Notes under the pieces: generated by a model
What the model saw: the letters and a program-made list of their open reading frames with translations, nothing else
Told to the model about the DNA's origin: nothing
Database searches by the model: none
Assembly: GCA_015680685.1 (NCBI GenBank)
Contig: MNCI01008086.1
Coordinates: 823,226 to 887,225, forward strand
Reading direction: 5' to 3'
DNA: 64,000 bases
Origin: Gnetum montanum
Lineage: Eukaryota > Streptophyta > Gnetopsida > Gnetales > Gnetaceae
Made by a program: the position numbers and the translations under genes
Shown: piece after piece, positions 1 to 9,748 of the stretch
How the letters are laid out: each line of letters starts with the position of its first letter
How positions within the stretch are numbered: the stretch's first letter is position 1

Positions 1-77
1 TCGTGTTTTTTGCTACGCTACATGCATGGGGAGAGTCACGCTATGCTATCTGCTAACTATTAATTCTGCTATGCTAT

Positions 78-2002
78 GTGCGAATCCTACTTAAGCATGA
101 CGTTAACATTTGTAATTGTGTTATGAAAGGTGGTGCTAAAGCCAATCTTAATTGTCCTAAAAATCGTAGGGGTGCTGTCTTTCCTAGGAAAATCGGTGGT
201 CAACGTTCCTCCACCCCATGTGCGTGTGGAGTAGCAGGTGATCTAGTTCCAAGAAGATGCACACAACTTCCTGCAATTTCTCCTCCAACACTTCAGTGTG
301 ATCATTTGGTCACACTTGTCGGGGAAGGTAGCAGTCGTAGTGACAAAAATCCTATTGCCTGGGGTGAGTCAGGGTATTTTAAGATTTTTGACAGATGGAG
401 TAATTAGGAGCAGGTAGGGAGAAGGATCCAGTTAGCACTCAAAAATTGGAAGCGTCTGGCTTGGATGTGGGAAATTCCCAAATACAATTGCTACCATCCG
501 TACAACACTTTGTTTATTGCCTGCCACATGGAAAATTGTTTTCAAAATCCACCAGGAACCGTTTACTATGCTGACGGGTGAGTTCTGTAAACATATTCCA
601 TTACGCTATGCAAAACTTGCTACACTAGGAAAATGTTAACAACATGTTTTTGTTACCAGGTTTTTTATCAACAAAGATGGAATTCACGGTGACACAGATG
701 CATTAGCCTTGGCACGAATGGCACTGCGGGAGTTTTTTTTTTTGCTGAGAATATGCACCCAGGTGTGATAGGCCAATGCAAGGGTGAGTACAAAACCTAC
801 CCAACCTTATACTCCCATCTCTACAATAGATGCAAGGAGTTTGGTTGGCTAGACAGGGATTGGTAATCCCTTAGGCTAATCATCGTTGAAGATATATCGG
901 TGGATCTTCCACCATTTCCATCATCATTTAAACCTAGTAAGCTAAACAGTGAGTTGCTTACATGTTTGAGTTTTACTCTTATTTTTATGTTATTTCTACT
1001 TTTATCAAATTTTTTGCTTTTTTACTTATGAAAACTGCTACAGCAGCAAAGAAGTCTGAGGAGGTGATGGTGATCACCTCCAGGCATCTTGAGGCCAACA
1101 TCTACTTCAAGTACAGGGAGGTAGACGAGACTCAATGATAGCTTTGCAGCGGGGCCTCAGAATCGCTAACCAAACACCTTTAGAACACTAGACTCATGAA
1201 TTTGTTCCTAGCCATGAACCTGAGCATCCCTGCTGCTGAGATGCTAACCCTAGCCGAATCATTTTCTGAAAAGGCAGACCACTTCCGCACACGTGTGCAT
1301 GGTGTGCTAGTGGTCCTTGAAATCAACAACCAACTATTCACGGACCTCTTCAGTGTCCCAACTGATCATCTCCTCATGGGGGCAAAGACCAAAAAGGAGG
1401 CGAACCATCAGGAGGACATTGAGGAGTGGCTACAGGTGGCCAAAGGATGAAAGGAGATCCTTATGGCAAAAGTAAAGCCAAGAGCAGCCAAAGATAATAT
1501 CGAGATGCTTCAGTGAAGTTGTTTACTCATGAAGCATTCCTGGATGCTATTGGTGCTTCTGAGGACTACAACAAGTTCATGCAGCAAGTGACGATCACTG
1601 AGTCACCTAAGCGAGAAGTGAATCTTCCCACAGGTGAGACCGCCATTGCCTCCTTTTCTCCAGGACTGCCAAGATGGACGACCATTAAAAAGGAGAAAGC
1701 TGCAGCAAACGTTGAATCGAGCGAAAGACATTAGGCAGATATCATAGAGGAGGAGGTCTGGCACTGCCTCGAGACCGAATTAGATCACATACCACCCGAG
1801 GTAGACATGGGACTGTCTCAGGTCAGTCACCTTCTGCGATGCAACAGTTTATGTTTTTCTAGTTGTTATGTGTAACTCTAGCTCACTACTTCATGTTTAT
1901 GGTGCAAATTCTGAATGAATAAGCAAGGCCCCTAGAGGATGGAAATGATGATGCAGAAGAGGGTGATGCAGAGGGAAATGATGAAGGGGAAGATGATGAG
2001 TG
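78..2002 (+). pseudogene. Decayed multi-exon plant gene, family not recognised
   Basis: I do not recognise the protein family. One frame runs from 78 to 577 with a single stop at 405-407. It ends at a good splice donor (GACGG/GTGAGT), and an 82-base intron closes at TTACCAG (659), joining in frame to a second exon that starts FFINKDGIHGDTDALALAR. That exon has an 11-T run at 733-743 which shifts the frame. A second candidate intron is 949-1043 (GTGAGT to CTACAG). Further coding pieces lie at 1196-1450 and 1513-1734. The last piece ends in a very acidic tail (EDGNDDAEEGDAEGNDEGED) at about 1930-2002. The exon-intron structure shows this came from a host-type gene rather than a retrotransposon ORF. 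Several stops and at least one frameshift mean it is dead. It may be a captured fragment or a remnant of an ordinary locus; the true 5' end may lie left of the window. Confidence 0.5.
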
Positions 2003-2169
2003 ACAACAGGGCTTTTGATTTTTTGTATTTTTTATGTTTTCATGAGACTGTTGCAAACATTGTCTAAATGAAGTTTTAAATGAAAAATGGATTATGGCAA
2101 GATTGATGCTACTCTAGTTTATGTGTTACGTATGTCATCTATGTGATCAGTTTTTATGTTTTTTTGCCT

Positions 2170-2223
2170 TAGTTTTAGGCCATTTCAGGCCATGGCTAGT
2201 TTTAGGCCATTTCGGGCCATGGC
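2170..2223. repeat. 27-bp tandem duplication
   Basis: Two adjacent copies of a 27-base unit that begins TAGTTTTAGGCCATTTC, differing by one base (CAGG versus CGGG). It lies in the otherwise featureless stretch 2003-2330 between the gene relic and element E. Confidence 0.85.
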
Positions 2224-2399
2224 GTAAATAGAAGATTTGTCAACGGTTTTAGAAAAGTAAATTAGTGTGCCTAGTGTAGATAGATGAATGCAAAGAAAAT
2301 GAGCGATAAATGTACAATGGATGTTACCTGGGTAGGAAGCAATGGGGTTGCTACGCTATGCATAATTGCTTTCTGATCCATCGTGGATTAGGCGAGGTG

Positions 2400-3010
2400 T
2401 AGGGCCAAGCCGCTTCACTAAGGCATTCTTCTACATCATTTTCCTTTGCTTGGAAGGGCAATTCAGCCCACGCATTCTCATTTTCTAAGCCGGCATGCTA
2501 TGCTAGCTCTTTTGCTAGACAGTTAGTATCTATAGAGATAGGTGCCTTGCTCTTGGAGGTTATGACCTTCGAGCCCTATTCCATATCTACGTTATTGATT
2601 GCTTGCATTGCCACCTCATTGCCATGGATTACCACCTTCCTGCCTACATAGGGTAGATGGATCTCCTAATGTATGGGAGAAGAGACGGTCCTAAGTTGTG
2701 CTAACCATGACCTCCCCAAGATCAGATTAAACCCAGGTATCTCTTCTACCGCAATGAACATTGCATTAGTGGGGAACTGGTCCCTATCACAAAGTCAATG
2801 TGGACCATGCCTTTCACTACAACCCATGCCCCGTTGATCGATTTTAAGCATGACGTCATCATGGGTCTGATCTGGTCGACCAAACCTAGCTTATCCACTA
2901 TAGGGAATGGGATGACATTTGTAGTAGCCCCATCATCAACGTGTACCCTTCAGATCTTGTGTTGGCCAACCTGAATTATGTTGAAAAGAGGTGTTATAGT
3001 CACTTGACCC
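2400..3010 (-). pseudogene. Element E protease region (aspartic protease remnant)
   Basis: Reading the minus strand from about 3010, one frame gives RVHVDDGATTNVIPFPIVDK followed by a segment ending VVVKGMVHIDF, closely matching the protease of element F (63415-63756). After a frameshift it continues with PGFNLILGRSWLAQL, the usual end of a retropepsin-like domain, and then HLPYVGRK. The DGA triplet is the expected catalytic aspartate motif. In a live element this domain would cleave the Gag-Pol polyprotein. Here stops and shifts have inactivated it. Sequence 2400-2640 continues as a weak match to the linker that follows protease in this group. Confidence 0.65.
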
Positions 3011-3407
3011 TTTTTACAGTCTTTCCTAATGGAATCGTCTCAAAAAATCAATTAGGATGGCTTTGGTCCTGCAGGCACAGAAGGAAGCATAACTAAGTGG
3101 ATTGCTTTTTCTTCTGTTGGCATGTTCTCATCAACTGGAATTGTTGTTAACATGTGAACCAAAGCCTCACAATGTGCATTCGAAGCCATAATCAGGTCAT
3201 ACAGGCTAAAAGTTATGTTCTTCTGCTTCAGAGCCTGCTTGACCTAAGTAAGAGCATTTAACAGGTCAGGGCCACCTTCCTTTTTACTACCTTTCTCCTC
3301 TTTCATTCATCTGAGGAGATGAATTTCTTGAGCAGGGATAGTTTTGGGTCTGGGATCAGACCCTTTCAGGCAAGCTAGCAATGACCATGCACATGTATCA
3401 ACATCAT

Positions 3408-4234
3408 TGATGGGATGCAATATCACATGGGCCATGATATCGCATACGCGATATCACGTCGTCCCCCACGATATCACGTACGCGATATCGCAGTCTGTCA
3501 CCAAGTCTATAAATAAGAGGTGGCTCTCCCTTGTTTCTCATCTAGATCTAGACCCCTAGCAAAACTCTAGAAGTTTTACCTCTCCAAAGATAGAATATTT
3601 TCCATGTGCCTGCAGTAGAAACTCCAAAGTGAACGGATCTTTATTCGAGCAAATATTGTACCTAAATACATGTTTGTGTACGGAAATAAAGACAAACTTC
3701 TTGGATAAACCTTGCAATGCATGGAATAGGCTAATTAGAATTTTATTTATTGTTATTTATTGTTTATCATTTACATGCTTTATTAGTTCATTAAATCTCT
3801 CTCAACCCTTCTCTCCTAGTTAAGTGCCTCAATACAACTGCTTCGAGCACGTGCATTACGCTTAGTGATCCCAACAATGATTAGCGTTTGGTAACCAAGG
3901 TTGCATTGGTTCAGGGTGTGAATGGTAAGTGGGAATGAATGCTAACGCTAGATTAATTCAGACTTAGTTAGTCAGTTAAGTTAGTTAATTAGTCTCTTCA
4001 ACCCTTCACCTCTCAACTTAGGAGCTAAAACCAAAAAGACATAAAAATCATATACCTCAGACTTACTTAACCATACAACCGTGACAACTACAAGTAAGTC
4101 TAGAAAGACAATGAATAATTAACCTTAAGTGTTCCATGAGGCGTGTAGGCACTTAGTCTGCGGAGTTCGACCAGATCACGTGTGCTACGCTCGTATTCAT
4201 ATGGTTGAGTGTAGGGGTACCTTGCCACTCATCA
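3408..4234 (+). mobile_element. Solo LTR G (Athila-like group)
   Basis: An 827-base LTR begins TGATGGGATGC and ends CCACTCATCA, with no primer site or internal region on either side. It contains 14-base GATATC-type repeats (3436-3492), a TATA box, and AATAAA at about 3685, in the same order as the LTRs of elements A, B and D. Flanking pentamers are ATCAT (3403-3407) and GTCAT (4235-4239), a target duplication with one transition. It interrupts element E between its gag-end and protease regions. Solo LTRs arise by recombination between the two LTRs of a full element. Confidence 0.8.
3508..3515 (+). promoter_or_regulatory. TATA box of solo LTR G
   Basis: TATAAATA, 16 bases downstream of the last GATATC unit, in the same arrangement as the LTR promoters of A, B and D. 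Confidence 0.7.
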
Positions 4235-4699
4235 GTCATCTTTCAGCAATGAGGACATAGATGTAAAGGACGAGGGCATAGGTTTGGAAGTACCTGGGGT
4301 AGTCCGTTCCATAGATGCCTCACCTGTCAAATGCTCTTCTTGTTTCTTTGAACGAGAAGGCTAAGGTGTTGTCTTATGTGAGGTGGGGGCAGTTGAATGG
4401 CTTGGCCCCCTAATGCAAAATGGTGCTAACGGTGTTAATGCATGCAGTAGTGGTGCAATTTTTCTAACAAGTAGTGCAGGGGCAAATGTCCAGGGAGGGA
4501 CTCTCAGGACAAACAGTTGCTACAGAGTTTGTCTAGCCGCTGGTGGTGTTGGTGTGCTACGCTGAGACACACGAACCACAAATGGCTGCTAAGGCGGTTT
4601 AGGGTCATTGTCAACACTAATGGTGTTGATGATGTAACCTACGTTGTTGGCATTAAGAGTATCCACGTAAACATGCAAAGATTGATTTTGGGGATGCAC

Positions 4700-6946
4700 T
4701 GGGTTGCTCTCATCTAGAACCAGTTTCCCTTGATCAATCATTCTTTGGATATTGTCTTTTAATGCCATGCAGTAATCCGTGTCATGACCACACTATTGGT
4801 GGTAGTCACAGAACTGCTCCAGTCTGAAATTCTTAAGAACTGGTGGCTCATTGGGCAAGGCTAACGAGGGGTTCCTACAAAGTTCGTAGTACCATTGATG
4901 TTTTTTAACTCCCTCCCCTGACATCTGCTTATGTTGGATATACCTTGTTGGCAGTAATTTCTTTAGAAGTTCTGAAGGTTTGAAAGGTAGTGGGGTATAT
5001 TTAAAGTGATCTTTACACTCAAAGTTTAGCTTATGTGATGCAAATGTGGAGGGTTGAGCTACGTTGCCTTGTTTGGGCGTGGGGTTAGGTGCTGTTGCGA
5101 TCGCTTTCTTGTTGTTCTTGTTGTTGTTAAGTTTGGCTTCATTTGCCACAGCAGCCACTGTGGTTGTTGTAGCGTTACCCTTTTCCTTCTTTGCAAATGT
5201 GTTCTTGTATGCAACATAAGCTAGGTCGTTGCTTGCCTCGACCGCATCTTGTATGCTCTTTGTCTGAGTGAAAGCTTAACTAAGAGTCCAGGGAGCGAGA
5301 TAGTATAGTTTGGACTTAATGAAGTCGTTCACTGCATCCTTAAAGACGGCCAGCAAATGGGCCTCCGCAATGGGCTTGCAGATCTCGTTAAGGGTAGTGC
5401 TCCACAGTTGTATGAATTTCTGGACTAGTTCTAGTGGATCTTGCTTCATGCTCATTAGCTGATCCAGCGTAACTTCCGGTCTCAAGTTGTACTTGAAACG
5501 CATTACAAACTGAGTAAGGAGCTCCTCTAGGGTTGAGATGGAGGAGCGTGGAAGTGCATAGTACCAATCCAGGGCTTTCCCCGTCAGAGACATAGTAAAG
5601 ACGCTGATGATTGTATGTGGCCATTGTTGCAGAAGAAGGGATTCAGATATGAATGTGACAATATGCACGTTGGGATCACCCTTCCCATTGTATTTTGTGA
5701 AATGGGGGAGTGGCATCCTAGGGGGTATTGTTAGCGTGGGGATTATTGGGCTGATGGGATCATCTTGGTAGAATTCCATGACTTGTACCATGTCATAATT
5801 AGTAGTCTTGAGGTGTTTAATTTCCTCAGTAAGGGTCTGGATAAGTTGGAATGCTTGATCCAGACCTGGGAATGATGTAGATGATTGGGGAGCTACCGGG
5901 GTAGCTCCTATCTATGGCGTGGTAGGGGCAGTGACGTGACCCATAAGTGATGCCATTGGGGCAGCCCCTATGAAAGGTGTTACTTGTGCTATCCACCACC
6001 CGGTAGGTGGTGCTGTTGGAGCAACAACCACTGGTTGTGCTATGGGGTAGGCCATTTGTGCAACCGATGGGATAAACCATAATCTCGTGCTTGGTTGTAC
6101 TATTTGCAAGACCTGGTACATTTTGTGGTGAATGTAGCGAGACATTTGCAATGGCTAAAAAATAGGAGGAGAGGCAAATGGGGTCCACCATGTGGACAAG
6201 CCTGGGCCTACCGCTAACAATGGAACAGGTGTAGACACAGGGACAGAAGCAAAAACTGCATGCAATTGCGAGGTAGGTACAGTGTGAACATAGGGCAGGG
6301 TAGCCATGATAGGTGTGTGATACGATGCATGAATGGACTGAGGAATAGTTTGTGGAGGGGTAGTGGCTGAGAATGAGACAGGGGAGTAGGCGTGCTGATA
6401 TGCTAAGGGCATGGCATGGCTACCCATTGCCGATGAAACTATCGGTTGCAACGAGGTGGATGTGATCATAAAGGGAGCGAAAGTAGAGAGTGGGTTTGTC
6501 CAAAAAGACGTAGTGGGAGGAATGGTAATAGGGTTGGTTTGACCCCCATCCTCAGATTGGGAGTCCAACTCCTCTTGCTCATCTTGGAACATTTCATCAT
6601 GGTGAGATGCCGTTTCTCGCTACTACCTAGGCCTAATGGTCGCTATCAGCTGATCTATGACCCACTGATGCATCTATGCTAAATAAATAAAAACACTAGC
6701 AGTGGGAATAAATTCCCTCCAGTTATAGTAAGCAAACTCGAAGGCACATTTGTCCTAAACCTTAGCGCAAAGAAAGTTATACTGCTTGTATTGCTGAGCC
6801 AAGCCCTCAAGTCCTTGATTTTAAATCTTGAGAGATCGACGTGGCCCCAGCACTGGGCTAGGTAACTGCTTGGCACCTGCGATGCCTTGAATCAAGAGGG
6901 GGACCTCAATGTTAGAGGTAGTGGCTGCAGTGCTTGAGGAAATCAT
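4700..6946 (-). pseudogene. Element E gag
   Basis: Probable start ATG at 6946. The N-terminal part (to about 6155) is rich in Pro, Thr and Ser. The central part (5276-5791) matches element F gag, for example FYQDDPISPIIP and HFTKYNGKGDPNVH, and holds the retrotransposon capsid-type region (QFVMRFKYNLRPEVTLDQL). The C-terminal part (4793-5158 and on) ends in a zinc-knuckle-like motif of the form CX2HX4HX4C, with an in-frame stop inside the motif. Gag would form the virus-like particle. Multiple stops and frameshifts divide the ORF, so it is inactive. Right of 6946 lies the untranslated leader up to the primer site at 7165. Confidence 0.75.
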
Positions 6947-7164
6947 TTTTGTAAAGCTGAAAGGGCTTGTAAACAAGAAAACAAAGAGATCAAGTGACTA
7001 TCGGAGGCTTTCTATCCTATAGGATTCCAAAGGAACCATCGAAGCAACCGATCTGCACCACACGATGCATAAACAACCACAAAAGTGTGTCAGGTTTACG
7101 CTAGTGGTTGACGGGGTACAGAACACATGTAAGACTACCGTGAAACATGAAAAAGGCACCAAAA

Positions 7165-7183
7165 GGCCCTCCTTCTAGCGCCA
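7165..7183 (-). other. Candidate primer-binding site of element E
   Basis: Minus strand TGGCGCTAGAAGGAGGGCC, identical to the sequence at 59978-59996 in element F and in the same position, between LTR and gag leader. I have not assigned the tRNA. Confidence 0.65.
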
Positions 7184-7863
7184 AAAAACTATAGCAACTA
7201 AAAACATTGGTGGCTGGAAACACCAAGAGGTTATCGGGCTAACAGTTTTAACCTCGGATCCATGTGACGGCTGTGCTAGATAAAAATAGAAACGGGGTAC
7301 TCTAAATGATCTAGTGGATCAGACAAGGACTTAGTCAATGTCACTTAACATTTCCTAAATGTGTAATGCAGAAATGATGTTTATAGCGCAATATAATAAT
7401 TATTAAATGAGATGAAGTGAAAAAAAATGTACAATGCAATCATAATAAGTAGGAATGTAAAGAAAATTGGAGTTAGAAAAATGCACCGCCTCAAGATTAC
7501 AACTTTACTTTGTTGAGATGGATACAATTGGTTACGCAACACTGGGAAGCATAGAGATCCCAAAGGTAACTAGAATGTTCAAAGTAGGCCAACTATGTTC
7601 TTGAACGTGGACTCAAAATCCAATAATGCAAAGTACTACAAAGGCAACAGAAAATAGCTAACAAAATGCCAAGCGAAAATGCCAACCGCTTAATTTTGCC
7701 AACCCTTTGAATTGCTAACTTGCCAATTGCATAAATTGCCAATTTTCTAAACAACAATGTTTGCCAACTTGCCAACAACAAATGCTAACAATGCTTAAAA
7801 TTGTCAACCAAATTTGCCGACAACCCCAAAATTTTCCAACCCCTTGAGCGTTGCCCATCGGGG

Positions 7864-7871
7864 TATTTATA
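7864..7871 (-). promoter_or_regulatory. TATA box of element E LTR
   Basis: Minus strand CCCTATAAATACCCC, about 190 bases downstream of the first palindrome cluster. Confidence 0.65.
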
Positions 7872-8060
7872 GGGCCAGGAGCACACGAGAAATGAAGCCT
7901 GGATGCCATGTGTCTTGGACCTGCGAGATGCTGACGTGTCAATTCTAGATGGACATGCAAAGCTGATTGTGAACCTACCACGCTAAAATCATGCTATCGA
8001 GACTGGAGATGCTAAAATCAAATATGCCAACAATGTAGAGGAGGAATGAGGCACAGTGAA

Positions 8061-8783
8061 GTAGCATGGCTGCATGCTACGATGTGCTACGCTATGTAGC
8101 ATAGCATGTTGGCGTAGTGTAGCGGCTTGCTATGTTGTGCTATGCTATGTAGTGTAGCACAGCATAGCCACCAATTTGAAGAAGAAATTTGCGTTGAAGT
8201 CAACTGCTTTTGTTGGAAGCTTCGCCATATGTTAGGTCAACTTTTGCAACACTTGGTTTGATATGCATCTTTCGCTACGCTACGCTATGTTACATAGCGT
8301 AGCATAGCGCAATAGCTAGCTTCATTTGTGATCCATGTTGATCTTGAGAATGCTTGCTTGGAGCTCAGATTATGCTAACAACTACAAATTTTACCTTCTG
8401 TGAAGAGAGATTTGTGAACTTGCTAAACTTGCATTCGAGAGGTTGATTGCTACTTTTGAATCGTTGGTACGCTGTGCTACGCTATGTAGCGTAACGCAGC
8501 GTAGCAACTAGCGTATCCTGCTTTTTGTTCAAACCACCACTTTCTAATGAGAAACTTTGCTAAGGACTAGAAGTTGAACAAGGTAACCAGTTTTCAAGGC
8601 TGGAGTGCTTGCCAAGTGCAATTAGAATCACTAGGTGAGCTGGACCTTTCTATCTTGCCTTTGCTATCTTGTGCTATGTTGCATAGTGTAGCATAGTGTA
8701 GTAGTCTATTCTACAACAACTTGATTGCCTGAGCAACTGTCTTCTGAGGCCTACTATGCTACATAGCGTAGCATAGCGTAGCA
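8061..8783. repeat. Five palindrome clusters in E LTR U3
   Basis: Clusters at 8061-8168, 8273-8320, 8467-8516, 8670-8704 and 8752-8783 are made of overlapping inverted words such as GCTACGCTATGTAGCATAGC. The first four are spaced about 200 bases apart. Confidence 0.85.
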
Positions 8784-9169
8784 AACTTCCTCACTAGAAA
8801 ACTTTCCGAACTGTTTTGCACATCCTGAGCACCGCTGACAACCTGAAGCATGGTTTTCTAATAGACTATCAACCGAGTAAATCACCCAGGTGGGTAAGCT
8901 AGCGAGTCCATCAGGCCTATCAGCTCTAAAGGTAGAAAACTTGCCGAACTAAACAGTGTAGACTCAGTGCATCCATTTCTTGCCAAACTTCCATGATGCT
9001 GCACTTGTGGAAATTCCTTTCCTGAATTCCAAGACCCTGGTGAAGCAAGAGGGTCTTGAAATTTTACGGTGTTTCATAATGTATCTATGCTTTCAATGTA
9101 AGCACTAGTTATTCCCTTAGTTAGTTCCATGCACATTAGTGAGTTGCTCTCTTGATCAACCATCAGCCA

Positions 9170-9665
9170 CTAGGTGTCTTCTTGTCGTGTGGCTGCTACA
9201 TATAGGCAATTTTGTATATTAATGTCTTGTGCACACTGATTGCATGCAGGCAATGCTAAACTTTGCATAACCCATGATCTTTGCATGAAATTGTACCCTA
9301 TGTCACTATATGCGATGCATGGAACTTTCTTCTTCTCGATCTTTCCAAAGGTGTTCTTCTTGGATATTTCTAGGGAAAGATCATGGATTCCTATGCATGC
9401 ATCTATAGTACTTAGCCATGCTCTTCTCATTATTATTGGGAAGTCCCCTTTACCATTGTTCACATGTATCACTAGGAAATCAGTTGGATACGACCACCCA
9501 CACATAGTGGTAACGATGTCTTCCACTAGTCCCAAGGGGACAGTGATGGACTAGTTAGCCAACTCTAGGCAAATATTACTCTTCCTTAATGGAGGCAAGT
9601 TCCAGGCTTTGTACATCTCTTGTGATATTAGGTTGACTCCAGAACCTAAGTCCAAAAGAGCTTTA
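9170..9665 (-). pseudogene. Element D protease
   Basis: Minus-strand reading gives PCKALLDLGSGVNLISQEM near 9660-9610, then VTTMCGWSYPTDFLVIHVNN and FPIIMRRAWLSTIDA. This is a retropepsin-like fold: catalytic motif, then the conserved LGRPFL-type segment. The catalytic triplet reads D-L-G, whereas element A has D-S-G at the same place, so the site is altered here. It would have processed the Gag-Pol polyprotein. Confidence 0.65.
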
Positions 9666-9748
9666 CATGGTTTATTCCCAGCAACTTGGAGATAGATCAG
9701 AGGGCTTCTAAGATCAGAGAATTTCCTGGGAAGGTGGCCAACCTTAAT

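Larger units (their letters stand above)
2330..9076 (-). mobile_element. Element E: Tat-like Ty3/gypsy retrotransposon, 5' part, minus strand
   Basis: Order on the minus strand: 5' LTR (about 9076-7184), primer-binding site, gag, protease. The LTR starts TGAAACACCGTAAAATTT, nearly the same as the start of element F's LTR at 58308, which fixes the right end at 9076. To the right, element D's protease region begins abruptly, so E is inserted in D; the matching left junction is not visible. No reverse transcriptase or integrase is seen left of the protease; the left limit of about 2330 is uncertain. Solo LTR G interrupts E at 3408-4234. The gag has the CX2HX4HX4C motif I associate with the Tat group. 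All coding parts are broken. Confidence 0.75.
7184..9076 (-). repeat. Element E 5' LTR (about 1.9 kb)
   Basis: Bounded on the right by the LTR start TGAAACACC (minus strand) and on the left by the primer site; the exact left end is uncertain by a few bases. Minus-strand TATAAATA at 7864-7871. Upstream of it (higher coordinates) lie five clusters of GCTACGCTATGTAGC-like palindromes. No ORF of note. Confidence 0.75.

Noticed and set aside
1-80. GCTACGCTA and GCTATGCTATG words at the left edge as a 3' LTR of element E
   Set aside because: The following 300 bases do not match the corresponding outer U3 part of the E LTR, so the shared short words are not enough.
8061-8783. CRISPR-like spaced repeats
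   Set aside because: Repeats are variable palindromic clusters about 200 bp apart inside a plant LTR, with no repeat-spacer structure.
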